Shown here piece after piece: positions 1 to 7,649 of a stretch of 10,425 nucleotides of DNA. The notes under the pieces were generated by a model. It was not told the DNA's origin. It saw only the letters and a program-made list of their open reading frames with translations, and searched no databases. The stretch covers positions 1 through 10,425 of the forward strand of contig DASXBZ010000095.1 in the NCBI GenBank assembly GCA_036491435.1, in the 5' to 3' direction. This DNA comes from Bog-473 sp036491435 (lineage in GTDB: Bacteria; Actinomycetota; Acidimicrobiia; Acidimicrobiales; RAAP-2). The position numbers and the translations under genes are program-made. Within the stretch, counting starts at the first letter, position 1, and each line of letters opens with the position of its first letter.

Positions 1-156
1 GGGGATGCCGCAGTCCATGCAGCGCGCCCCCTGCTGCATCGTCGACTCCGCGGGGAAGGGCTCGTAGACCTCCCTCCAGTCGCGGAGGCGGACCGGCACG
101 GGCCGTCGGCGCGGCAGCTCGCGCCCGTGCTCCATGAAGCCGGTCGTCTTACCCAT
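1..156 (-). CDS. gltD: Glutamate synthase small subunit (beta), N-terminal fragment
   Basis: This is the first 52 residues of GltD; the rest lies beyond the left edge. GltD is the FAD and NADPH-binding partner that passes electrons to GltB for glutamate synthesis in the cytoplasm. The translation begins MGKTTGFMEHGRELPRR and continues through REVYEPFPAE to ARCMDCGIP. This is the characteristic GltD N-terminus, and the last part opens the cysteine motif that binds a 4Fe-4S cluster (Cys47 and Cys50 visible). The ATG at 156-154 overlaps the gltB stop by 8 nt (ATGGGTAA), so translation is probably coupled. Only a weak purine stretch (GGTGG) precedes the start. Identity is based on the N-terminus plus its position directly after gltB. 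The FAD and NADPH domains cannot be seen. Confidence 0.93.
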   Translation of the reverse strand, partial: MGKTTGFMEHGRELPRRRPVPVRLRDWREVYEPFPAESTMQQGARCMDCGIP

Positions 157-3100
157 GGGAAGCCACCATCACGGCCTCGTCCACCGAGCGCCCCTCGGCC
201 TCGGCGCGGCGGGTCGCCTCGAGGATGCGCCGGTAGTCGCGCGGCATGACCTTCACGAACTCGAGGACGTCGGTCTCCCAGTGCTCGAGCAGCCGGGCCG
301 CCACGGCCGACTCCGTCTCGACGCCGTGGCGCTCCACAAGCGAGCGCACGCGGAAGCTGTCCGACGGGTCCAACGGTTCGACGTCGACGAGCTCGAGGTT
401 CACTCGTTGCCCAAAGCTGCGCGTCGGGTCGTAGACGTAGGCGGTGCCGCCCGACATGCCCGCGGCGAAGTTGCGGCCGGTCGGCCCGAGCACGACAACG
501 AAGCCGCCCGTCATGTACTCGCACCCGTGGTCACCCACGCCCTCGACCACCGCGGTGGCCCCGGAGTTGCGCACGCAGAAGCGCTCCCCCACCTGGCCCC
601 GGATGAACACCTCGCCGCCGGTGGCGCCGTAGAGGATGACGTTGCCGGCGATGATCTGCTCCTCCGCCACGAACGGCGACTCCAGCGGCGGCCGCACGAT
701 GAGGCGGCCACCCGAGAGGCCTTTGCCGAAGTAGTCGTTGGCGTCGCCGTAGAGGCGCATCGTCACGCCGTGAGGCACGAAGGCGCCGAAGCTCTGGCCG
801 GCCGAGCCGAAGAAGGTCAAGGAGATGGCGTCGTCGTCCAGCCCGGCTGCACCGAACCGGCGGCTGATCTCCGAGCCCAGCAGGGTCCCGACCGTCCGGT
901 CCACGTTGGAGATCGGCAGCTCCATCGAGACGGGACCGCCGCCGTCGAGCACCGGCGCGCAGGCGTCCATGAAGTGGTGGTCGAGCGCCTTCTCGAGCCC
1001 GTGGTCCTGGAGCCGCAGCTGGCGCCGCCCCATCGTCTCGGGCACGTCGGGCTGGGCGAGCACGGTCGACAGGTCGAGCCCGGATGCCTTCCAGTGGCTG
1101 ATCGCGGTCTCGGTGTCGAGCAGGTCGACGCGGCCGATGGCCTCGTCCAAGGAGCGCAGCCCCAGCGAGGCGAGGAGCTCGCGCACCTCTTCGGCGATGT
1201 ACTCGAAGAAGGTCTCGACGAACTCGGGCTTGCCGCTGTACTTCTTGCGCAGCGCCGGTGTCTGGGTCGCGATCCCGACCGGGCAGGTGTCGAGGTGGCA
1301 GACCCGCATCATGATGCAGCCCGACACGACCAGCGGCGCCGACGCGAAGCCGTACTCCTCAGCCCCGAGCAATGCGCCGACGAGCACGTCGCGGCCCGTC
1401 TTCAGCTGGCCGTCCACTTGGACCACGATCCGGTCGCGCAGGCCGTTGACCAGCAATGTTTGCTGGGTCTCGGCCAGGCCGATCTCCCAGGGGATGCCGG
1501 CATGCTTCAGCGAGGTCAGTGGCGCGGCGCCCGTGCCGCCGTCGTGACCCGAGATCAGCACGACGTCGGAGTGCGCCTTGGCCACCCCCGCTGCCACGGT
1601 GCCCACGCCGACCTCGGCCACCAGCTTCACGTGGACGCGGGCTCGGGGGTTCGACGACTTGAGGTCGTGGATGAGCTGCGCGATGTCCTCGATGGAGTAA
1701 ATGTCGTGGTGCGGTGGTGGAGAGATCAGGCCGACGCCGGGTGTCGAGCTCCGCGTCTTCGCGATCCAGGGCCAGACCTTGTTGCCCGGCAGCTGGCCGC
1801 CCTCGCCCGGCTTCGCGCCCTGCGAGATCTTGATCTGCAGGTCGTCCGCGTTGACCAGGTACTCACCGGTCACCCCGAAGCGTCCGGACGCCACCTGTTT
1901 GATCGCGCTCCGGCGGAGGTCGCCGTTCGCGTCCGGCGTGTAGCGATCCGCATCCTCGCCGCCCTCGCCGGTGTTGGAGCGCCCGCCGATGCGGTTCATG
2001 GCGATGGCGAGCGTCTCGTGCGCCTCCGCGGAGATCGATCCGTACGACATGGCACCGGTGGAGAACCTCGCCATGATCGAGGAGATCGGTTCGACCTCGT
2101 CGATCGGGATCGGCCCGCCCTCCGCGGGCTTGAGTCGCAACAACCCGCGCAGCGTCCCGAGCTTCTCGGCCTGGTCGTCCACGGCCGCCGTGTACTCCTT
2201 GAAGATCTCGTAGCGCTTGGACCGCGTCGCGTGCTGCAGCTTGAAAACGGTCTTGGGATTGAAGAGGTGGAACTCGCCCTCGCGGCGCCACTGGTACTCG
2301 CCACCCACCTCGAGCTCGCGGTGGGCGCGCTCCGTGGGCCGCGGTTCGTGCGCCTGCAGGTGGCGCTCAGCCACCTCCGCCGCCAGCACCGACAGACCGA
2401 CGCCCCCGATGCGCGACGAGGTCCCGGTGAAGTACTCGTCCACGATGCCGGCATCGAGCCCGATGGCCTCGAAAACCTGGGCGCCGGTGTAGGAGGCGAC
2501 TGTCGAGATCCCCATCTTGGACATCACCTTGAGCACGCCCTTGCACGCGGCCTTGATGTAGTTGCGCCGGGCTTGGCGGGGCGAGACACCCTCGAGGAGC
2601 GCTTCGGAGATCATGTCGTCGATCGAATCCAGGGCCAGGTACGGGTTCACGGCCGCTGCGCCGAACCCGATGAGCAGCGCCATGTGGTGCACCTCGCGGG
2701 CGTCACCTGTCTCCACGACGAGGCCCACCTTGGTGCGCGTCTTCTCGCGCACCAGGTGGTGGTGGACCGCCGCGGTCAGCAGCAACGAAGGAATGGGCGC
2801 CCAGTCCGCGGTCGCGTTCCGGTCGGAGAGGACGATGATGTTCGCACCGTCCGCGATCGCATCGGAGACACGCCGCCGGACGTCCTCGATGGCCCGGCGC
2901 AGCGCCTCGCCGCCCGCCTCGGTGGGCGCGCCGGCCCGGCCGGCCTCGCGCACGTCGAAGAGCCCGTCGATGGCGAAGGCCTTGAAGCCCGGCGTCTCGC
3001 CGTGCTCGTTGACGTACATGAGCTTGGCGAGGTCGTCGCGGTCGATGACCGGCAACGGCAGCAGGATCTGGCGGCACGAGCCGCAGCGTGCTTCCAGCAG

Positions 3101-4714
3101 GTTGGCTTCGGGCCCGATCGTCGCCGCCAGCGACGTCACCAGCTCCTCGCGGATGGCATCGAGCGGCGGGTTCGTGACTTGGGCGAAGAGCTGGGTGAAG
3201 TAGTCGTAGAGGAGTCGCGATCGATCCGACAGCACGGCGATGGAGGTGTCCGACCCCATCGAGCCGATCGGCTCGGCGCCGCTTCTGGCCATCGGGGCCA
3301 CGATGATGCGCAACTCTTCGTTCGTGTACCCGAACTGGCGCTGTTGGGTGACGACGCGCCCGTGCTGTGGCGTCAGCATCGTCCGGGCCGGCAGCTCCTC
3401 GAGGCGCACCTGGTCTGTCGCCAGCCACTCGTCGTAGGGGTGCTCGGACGCCAACTCGGACTTAATCTCCTCGTCCTCGACCAGGCGACCCTTCGAGGTG
3501 TCGACGAGGAACATGCGTCCGGGTTGGAGGCGGCCCTTGCGCACGACCCGCTCGGGGGCGATGTCGAGCACGCCGACCTCGCTGGCGAGGACGACCAACC
3601 CGTCGTCGGTCACCCAGTAGCGCGACGGGCGCAGGCCGTTGCGGTCCAGCACCGCCCCCACGACCGTACCGTCCGTGAACGAGATCGCCGCCGGCCCGTC
3701 CCACGGTTCCATGAGCGACGCGTGGTACCGGTAGAAGGCGCGCCGCTCGTGATCCATGAGCGTGTGGTTCTCCCACGCCTCAGGGATCATCATCAGCACC
3801 GAGTGCGCCAGCGAGCGCCCACCGAGATGTAGGAGCTCGAGCACCTCGTCGAAGCTGGCCGAGTCGCTCGCCCCCGGCGTGCAGATCGGGTACACACGGG
3901 ACAGGTCGCCCTCGATCAGCGATGTCTCGAGCAACGCCTCACGGGCCCGCATCCAGTTGCGGTTCCCGGCCAGCGTGTTGATCTCGCCGTTGTGGCAGAG
4001 GTACCGGTACGGGTGCGCCAGCGGCCAACTCGGGAACGTGTTGGTCGAAAAGCGGGAGTGCACCAGCGCCAGGCCGGACTCGAAGGCCGGGTCGCGCAGA
4101 TCGGGAAAGAACTCGCGCAGCTGTTCCGACGTGAGCATGCCCTTGTAACAGATCGTGCGCGCGGAGAGCGACGGGAAGTACAGGCTGTCGATCGCGTGCT
4201 CGGCCCGCTTCCGCAGCACGAAGGCGCGCCGCTCGAGTGTCATCGTGTCGACCACCGCCCCCGCCGGGCCCACGAAGAGCTGCTCGATCCGCGGCATCGC
4301 CCCGAGCGCGGTCTTCCCGAGGCCGTCGGACTCGATCGGCAACGCGCGCCAGCCGAGCACAGAGAGCCGCTCTTCGCCCGCGAGCTGCTCCACCACGCTG
4401 CGGGCCTTGTGCGCGTCGTCCGGGTCGACCGGGAGGAACGCCAGGCCGACCGCGTACCCCCCCCCGGCGTCGGGCAACGTGAAGCCCGCTGCCTCGGCCG
4501 CGCCGACGAAGAAGCGGTGCGGTACCTGCACCAGGATCCCGGCGCCGTCACCCGTCTCCACCTCGGCCCCGGACGCGCCGCGGTGGGCCAGCCGCTCGAG
4601 GACGGTCAGCGCCTTGTCGACGATGTCGTGGTCGGGCCGGCCGTGCAGATCCGCAACCATGCCGACACCACAGGCGTCGTGCTCGTAGTTCGGGTCGTAG
4701 AGGCCAGAGGCCAT
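149..4714 (-). CDS. gltB: Glutamate synthase large subunit (alpha)
   Basis: This gene encodes 1521 residues, the usual length for bacterial GltB. The enzyme hydrolyses glutamine in an N-terminal class II amidotransferase domain and channels the ammonia to 2-oxoglutarate on FMN. The start ATG at 4714 gives MASGLYDPNYEHDACGVG. Cys15 would become the N-terminal nucleophile after removal of a 14-residue propeptide, as in the family. The amidotransferase domain spans about 15-430 (FSTNTFPSWPLAHP, DRNGLRPSRY), followed by the central domain to about 800. The FMN synthase domain covers about 850-1200 (GAMSYGSIS; GHDGGTGAAP near 1055). The 3Fe-4S ligands are Cys1133, Cys1139 and Cys1144 (C-x5-C-x4-C). 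The GXGXG beta-helix domain runs from about 1270 to 1480. The frame stays open to 4831, but that extension lies upstream of the propeptide, overlaps the divergent thiO start and has no family match. gltD follows with an 8-nt overlap. All key residues checked are intact. Confidence 0.98.
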   Translation of the reverse strand: MASGLYDPNYEHDACGVGMVADLHGRPDHDIVDKALTVLERLAHRGASGAEVETGDGAGILVQVPHRFFVGAAEAAGFTLPDAGGGYAVGLAFLPVDPDDAHKARSVVEQLAGEERLSVLGWRALPIESDGLGKTALGAMPRIEQLFVGPAGAVVDTMTLERRAFVLRKRAEHAIDSLYFPSLSARTICYKGMLTSEQLREFFPDLRDPAFESGLALVHSRFSTNTFPSWPLAHPYRYLCHNGEINTLAGNRNWMRAREALLETSLIEGDLSRVYPICTPGASDSASFDEVLELLHLGGRSLAHSVLMMIPEAWENHTLMDHERRAFYRYHASLMEPWDGPAAISFTDGTVVGAVLDRNGLRPSRYWVTDDGLVVLASEVGVLDIAPERVVRKGRLQPGRMFLVDTSKGRLVEDEEIKSELASEHPYDEWLATDQVRLEELPARTMLTPQHGRVVTQQRQFGYTNEELRIIVAPMARSGAEPIGSMGSDTSIAVLSDRSRLLYDYFTQLFAQVTNPPLDAIREELVTSLAATIGPEANLLEARCGSCRQILLPLPVIDRDDLAKLMYVNEHGETPGFKAFAIDGLFDVREAGRAGAPTEAGGEALRRAIEDVRRRVSDAIADGANIIVLSDRNATADWAPIPSLLLTAAVHHHLVREKTRTKVGLVVETGDAREVHHMALLIGFGAAAVNPYLALDSIDDMISEALLEGVSPRQARRNYIKAACKGVLKVMSKMGISTVASYTGAQVFEAIGLDAGIVDEYFTGTSSRIGGVGLSVLAAEVAERHLQAHEPRPTERAHRELEVGGEYQWRREGEFHLFNPKTVFKLQHATRSKRYEIFKEYTAAVDDQAEKLGTLRGLLRLKPAEGGPIPIDEVEPISSIMARFSTGAMSYGSISAEAHETLAIAMNRIGGRSNTGEGGEDADRYTPDANGDLRRSAIKQVASGRFGVTGEYLVNADDLQIKISQGAKPGEGGQLPGNKVWPWIAKTRSSTPGVGLISPPPHHDIYSIEDIAQLIHDLKSSNPRARVHVKLVAEVGVGTVAAGVAKAHSDVVLISGHDGGTGAAPLTSLKHAGIPWEIGLAETQQTLLVNGLRDRIVVQVDGQLKTGRDVLVGALLGAEEYGFASAPLVVSGCIMMRVCHLDTCPVGIATQTPALRKKYSGKPEFVETFFEYIAEEVRELLASLGLRSLDEAIGRVDLLDTETAISHWKASGLDLSTVLAQPDVPETMGRRQLRLQDHGLEKALDHHFMDACAPVLDGGGPVSMELPISNVDRTVGTLLGSEISRRFGAAGLDDDAISLTFFGSAGQSFGAFVPHGVTMRLYGDANDYFGKGLSGGRLIVRPPLESPFVAEEQIIAGNVILYGATGGEVFIRGQVGERFCVRNSGATAVVEGVGDHGCEYMTGGFVVVLGPTGRNFAAGMSGGTAYVYDPTRSFGQRVNLELVDVEPLDPSDSFRVRSLVERHGVETESAVAARLLEHWETDVLEFVKVMPRDYRRILEATRRAEAEGRSVDEAVMVASHG

Positions 4715-4719
4715 CGGCG

Positions 4720-4726
4720 TCCTTCC
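4720..4726 (-). promoter_or_regulatory. Ribosome binding site of gltB
   Basis: Read on the minus strand this is GGAAGGA, placed 5 nt before the ATG at 4714. It is the clearest Shine-Dalgarno sequence in the window. It decides the gltB start against the in-frame upstream ATG at 4831, and it implies that gltB has a leadered mRNA, unlike several of its neighbours. Confidence 0.75.
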
Positions 4727-4801
4727 GAGGGGAAAAGTTGAACGGGTGACCGGGACGACGTTGGCCCGAAGGTGAACGACCAGGATACACGACGCCGCTC
4801 G

Positions 4802-4807
4802 TAGGCT
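4802..4807 (+). promoter_or_regulatory. Candidate -10 box for leaderless thiO mRNA
   Basis: The hexamer TAGGCT fits the actinobacterial -10 form TANNNT. It ends exactly 6 nt before the thiO ATG at 4814, so transcription would begin at or next to the start codon. No Shine-Dalgarno sequence lies between. No clear -35 is seen at 17-18 bp, which is common for such promoters. The assignment is inferred from spacing and from the same arrangement at other genes in this window. Confidence 0.45.
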
Positions 4808-4813
4808 TGATCC

Positions 4814-5926
4814 ATGGCGACGCAGGTACACGTCGTGGGGGGCGGGGTCATCGGCCTCTCCACCGCGTGGGAATTGTCACGCAACGGTCATGAAGTGACG
4901 GTCGTGTCACCGACGCCCGGCCTCGACGGCGCATCGTGGGTGGCGGCCGGGATGCTCGCGCCGGTGACCGAAGCGCAGTTCGGCGAATCTGCGCTGACGG
5001 CGCTGCTGCTCGAGGGCGCCGGCCGGTGGCCCGCCTTCGCCCGCACGCTCGAAACGGCCACCGGCCAGTCCATCGGATACGACACGACCGGCACGCTCAC
5101 CGTTGCCCTCGATGCCTCCGACCGCGCCAGCATCGACGACCTCCTCGCCTACCAGCATTCGATCGGTCTCGACGCGGCGCGCCGCAGCGCCAGTGAGTGC
5201 CGCGACCTCGTCCCGGCCCTGAGCCCCTCGCTGCGCGGCGGCATCGAAGTCCCCGGCGATCACCAAGTCGACAATCGTGCCCTCCTGGCCGCCCTCGTCG
5301 AGGCGAACCGCGCCGCCGGCGTCACCTTCCACCGGCACAGCGTGACCGCCGTGGCAGCCGGTCCCGAGCTCGTCCTGTCGGACGGCCGCCGCCTCCGTCC
5401 GGACCAGGTCGTGCTGGCGGCCGGGGTCGGCCTGCCCGGAATCGCCGGCCTCGACGCCGGTTCCAAGCCGGACGTTCGGCCGGTGAAGGGACACATCCTG
5501 CGCCTCGGACCCGCACCCGACAGCACAGCGCCACTACTCCGCCGGACCGTCCGCGGCCTCGTGCGCGGGCACTCGGTGTACCTGGTGCCCCGGAGCGACG
5601 GCTCCCTCGTCGTGGGTGCGACGGTCGAAGAGCGGGGTGCGGACACGACGGTGCAGGCGGGCGCCGTGCACGAGTTGTTGTGCGACGCACGCGCCATCGT
5701 CCCGGGTGTCGACGAGCTCGAGTTGCGCGAGGCGGCCGCCGGTCTGCGCCCCGGCACCCCCGACAACACGCCGCGCATCGGTTGGAGCGGCGTCGACAAC
5801 GTCGCCGTTGCGACGGGTCATTACCGCAACGGCATCCTCCTCGCGCCCCTCACCGCGGCCGCGGTGGTCGATCTGCTGGGCCGGCGCCCGATGACGCCCT
5901 TACTTGAAGCGTTGGCCCGAACGTGA
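4814..5926 (+). CDS. thiO: Glycine oxidase ThiO
   Basis: This gene encodes 370 residues, the normal size for the family. ThiO is an FAD-dependent DAO-fold enzyme that oxidises glycine to iminoglycine with release of H2O2. The imine feeds thiazole synthase in thiamin synthesis. The N-terminal Rossmann motif is VVGGGVIG (Gly9, Gly11, Gly14), and MLAP near residue 50 follows the usual flavin-binding segment. The C-terminal block TGHYRNGILLAPLTA is a ThiO hallmark. Arg338 in it and Arg312 in GLRPGTPDNTP match the arginines that bind the substrate carboxylate region in the family. The start ATG gives MATQVHVVGGG, so the FAD motif begins at once as expected. The stop overlaps the thiS start by 4 nt. 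The thiS neighbour strongly favours ThiO over a general D-amino-acid oxidase. Confidence 0.93.
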   Translation: MATQVHVVGGGVIGLSTAWELSRNGHEVTVVSPTPGLDGASWVAAGMLAPVTEAQFGESALTALLLEGAGRWPAFARTLETATGQSIGYDTTGTLTVALDASDRASIDDLLAYQHSIGLDAARRSASECRDLVPALSPSLRGGIEVPGDHQVDNRALLAALVEANRAAGVTFHRHSVTAVAAGPELVLSDGRRLRPDQVVLAAGVGLPGIAGLDAGSKPDVRPVKGHILRLGPAPDSTAPLLRRTVRGLVRGHSVYLVPRSDGSLVVGATVEERGADTTVQAGAVHELLCDARAIVPGVDELELREAAAGLRPGTPDNTPRIGWSGVDNVAVATGHYRNGILLAPLTAAAVVDLLGRRPMTPLLEALART

Positions 5927-6138
5927 GCGACATGACGCTCAGCATCAACGGGGAGGCAATCCACGTCGCCGTCGGGTCGACGATCGCCGACCTGGTCGCC
6001 GGGCTCACCGAGGAGGACGACCCCAAAGGGGTCGCCGTCGCCGTCGACCGTTGTGTGGTGCCCCGATCGGAGTGGGCGACCACCCCGGCCCGCGCAGGAT
6101 CCCTGGTCGAGGTCGTGAGCGCGGCCGCCGGTGGCTGA
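5923..6138 (+). CDS. thiS: Sulfur carrier protein ThiS
   Basis: This gene encodes 71 residues with a ubiquitin-like fold, typical of ThiS. The C-terminal Gly70-Gly71 is adenylated by ThiF and converted to a thiocarboxylate, which donates sulfur to the thiazole ring made by ThiG. Visible family features are the opening MTLSINGEAIHV, the central KGVAVAVDRCVVPRSEW (the equivalent of VALNxxVVPRSxW) and the ending EVVSAAAGG. The GTG at 5923 shares GTGA with the thiO stop, which suggests translational coupling. An ATG three codons downstream at 5932 is a possible alternative start and matches the family N-terminus slightly better. thiG does not follow; a patatin-like gene does, 41 bp downstream. 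Confidence 0.95.
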   Translation: MSDMTLSINGEAIHVAVGSTIADLVAGLTEEDDPKGVAVAVDRCVVPRSEWATTPARAGSLVEVVSAAAGG

Positions 6139-6143
6139 CCCCA

Positions 6144-6173
6144 TTGAGATCGCCCGGCGGGCGATGCCAGAAT
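6144..6173 (+). promoter_or_regulatory. Candidate promoter for the patatin-like gene (leaderless)
   Basis: TTGAGA at 6144-6149 (5 of 6 to TTGACA), an 18-bp spacer and CAGAAT at 6168-6173 (4 of 6 to TATAAT) make the best sigma-70-type promoter seen in the window. The -10 ends 6 nt before the ATG at 6180, so the transcript would have no leader. This agrees with the absence of a Shine-Dalgarno sequence. It suggests the patatin gene can be transcribed independently of thiOS. Confidence 0.5.
6149..6165. repeat. Perfect inverted repeat after thiS, inside the patatin promoter
   Basis: The sequence ATCGCCC-GGC-GGGCGAT has 7-bp arms and a 3-nt loop. It begins 10 nt after the thiS stop and fills the spacer between the candidate -35 and -10 of the next gene. 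It could be an operator for a dimeric regulator, or a short hairpin ending thiOS transcripts. There is no T-run after it, so a classical intrinsic terminator is not supported. Confidence 0.45.
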
Positions 6174-6179
6174 CGCCGG

Positions 6180-7646
6180 ATGCCTGACACTCACCGCACC
6201 GGCCCGACCGCGTTCGTCCTCGCCGGAGGCGGCACCAAAGGGTCGTTCGAGGTCGGCGTGCTGCAATACCTCGTCGGCGTCGAGCAGATCGCACCGGAGG
6301 TGATCGCCGCGACGTCGGCCGGCGCGATCGCAGCCACCGTCCTCGCCCAAGCGCGGACGCTGGAAGAGTTCGCCGCACGCGTCGACGAGATCGAGGAGGA
6401 CGTGCTCGCCTGGACGCAGACGGAGCACGTCTTCGGCAAGCAGGCATGGTTGAGTGCGCTCGACGGCACCTCGCTTGGCCGCGAGATCCACCACGAGCTC
6501 ACCGAAGGCACGCGTCCCCCGTTCCCACTCAACCCCGCCGCCGTGCTCGCGACCAGCGGAGGGACGCCCCCTCGGGTCGCGCCGGGGCGTCACGAACGGC
6601 GCCAGGCGAAGCGGGCGCGGCGCAAGCGGCAACGCCATCTGCTCCGTCTCGTCGCCGGCGCCGGGTTGCGACTGCCTCGGGTGCGCCGCCGCTTCCGCAC
6701 GAGCGGGAGCTCGGTCCTCAACCTCGACCCCTTGGCGGAGGCCCTGCGCCATGGCTCGAAGGACGGCGTGCGCCCCGTCGACGCCGCGCTCGTGGCGCGG
6801 CCGGGTCTCGAACTTCGGTTGGCCGTCACCGCCCTCCGGGCGGGCGTCGTCCGCTACGTCACCCAGGACGGCACGATCGTCGAGGCGGATGCCCGCACGC
6901 CCGCGCCGGGCGACGCCGCAGGACCGGTCGACCTCCTCGACGGGACCATCGCCTCTGCCAGCGTGCCCATGATCTTCCCGCCCCACGCGATGGCCGATGA
7001 CGACTACGTCGACGGAGGCGTCGTCGAGATCATCCCGGTGCGCGCGGCGGTCGAACTGGGCGCGACGCGCATCTTCGCCGTCGTGGCCGTGCCACTCGCC
7101 GTGCCACGCGACGACCGTGACTATGCGACGGCGCCGGCGGGCTACATCGGGCTGCGTTCCATGGGCATGATCGGAGTGGCCGAGCGCCAGATCTCCAACG
7201 TCGGGTTCCCGTTGCCCGCGGGCTCTTCGCTCACCGTCATCGACCCGGTGGTCGACGTCGTGGGCCTCTTCGAGATCCAGCCGGGCCTCTTGCGCATCAA
7301 CAAGGACTATGGCTGGTTGCGCGCCGCGGACGTGCTCGCCGGGGGCGACCCCGACGTCCTGGCCGACATCGCGGCCGGCACGCATGCGCTCATCGAAGCC
7401 CGCTGCGAGGCCTGGCGTCTGGAGGAGTCGCTCTGGGCCGAGGAGCGCAAGAGGGACCCGAACACTGACGCCGGTACGCTCGCGCTCGTGCGCGAGCAGA
7501 AGGAGCGCGTCCGTGAACTGGTGGAGCGGCGCAAGCAATTGGGCTTCCCCGTGCCCGACGACTGCGAGGACTGGTGGACCGAGTATGAGGGGCACAGTGC
7601 CGAGCGCCCCGAGCGTCTGCCCAGCCGGCTGGCGCCACGCCCCTGA
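6180..7646 (+). CDS. Patatin-like phospholipase family protein
   Basis: The protein has 488 residues. Patatin-fold enzymes hydrolyse acyl esters of lipids with a Ser-Asp dyad. Visible motifs are the oxyanion-hole loop GGGTKG (16-21), the nucleophile Ser46 in AATSAGA, SVPMIFPP ahead of the second catalytic motif, and Asp278 in VDGGVVE. The usual G-x-S-x-G reads A-T-S-A-G here, with the first Gly replaced by Ala. Residues about 90-178 hold an insertion with 17 Arg or Lys between 137 and 173. The C-terminal 100 residues are charged and probably helical (EEERKR- and KERVRELVERRK-like segments), ending in a Trp-containing tail. The frame is open upstream to 5904, but that stretch overlaps thiO and thiS and is Arg-rich noise. 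The ATG at 6180 starts 9 residues before the first beta strand. No signal peptide or membrane segment is seen. The substrate is unknown. Confidence 0.88.
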   Translation: MPDTHRTGPTAFVLAGGGTKGSFEVGVLQYLVGVEQIAPEVIAATSAGAIAATVLAQARTLEEFAARVDEIEEDVLAWTQTEHVFGKQAWLSALDGTSLGREIHHELTEGTRPPFPLNPAAVLATSGGTPPRVAPGRHERRQAKRARRKRQRHLLRLVAGAGLRLPRVRRRFRTSGSSVLNLDPLAEALRHGSKDGVRPVDAALVARPGLELRLAVTALRAGVVRYVTQDGTIVEADARTPAPGDAAGPVDLLDGTIASASVPMIFPPHAMADDDYVDGGVVEIIPVRAAVELGATRIFAVVAVPLAVPRDDRDYATAPAGYIGLRSMGMIGVAERQISNVGFPLPAGSSLTVIDPVVDVVGLFEIQPGLLRINKDYGWLRAADVLAGGDPDVLADIAAGTHALIEARCEAWRLEESLWAEERKRDPNTDAGTLALVREQKERVRELVERRKQLGFPVPDDCEDWWTEYEGHSAERPERLPSRLAPRP

Positions 7647-7649
7647 CGT

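Larger units (their letters stand above)
4715..4813. promoter_or_regulatory. Divergent promoter region between gltB and thiO
   Basis: This 99-bp spacer must hold the promoters of both directions. For gltB, the minus strand has TATCCT at 4787-4782 (4 of 6 matches to TATAAT) but no convincing -35. For thiO, there is TTGGCC at 4761-4766, 17 bp, then GATACA at 4784-4789; a second candidate nearer the gene is listed separately. The two -10-like hexamers at 4782-4789 overlap on opposite strands, so the directions could compete. I saw no TPP riboswitch signature such as CTGAGA ahead of thiO. Confidence 0.4.

Noticed and set aside
134..3832. A 1232-residue plus-strand open frame
   Set aside because: It is exactly antisense to gltB, whose family identity is certain. 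The translation is rich in Arg, His, Leu and Val with no recognisable domain. High third-position GC in gltB removes stop codons from this antisense frame.
4715..4813. TPP riboswitch upstream of thiO
   Set aside because: The spacer is only 99 bp and lacks the conserved CTGAGA and TPP-binding loop elements; thiO may not have a leader at all.
4715..4831. Upstream extension of gltB to an ATG at 4831
   Set aside because: It would overlap the divergent thiO start and lengthen the propeptide beyond the usual short form. The ATG at 4714 has GGAAGGA 5 nt upstream and gives the normal N-terminus.
5904..6179. Upstream extension of the patatin-like protein to 5904
   Set aside because: The 92 extra residues overlap thiS completely and are Arg-rich noise. 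The patatin core begins just after the ATG at 6180.
5850..7595. A 581-residue minus-strand open frame
   Set aside because: It is antisense to the thiO end, thiS and the patatin-like gene. Its composition is His/Arg/Asp-rich and low in complexity, with no domain; it is a codon-bias shadow.
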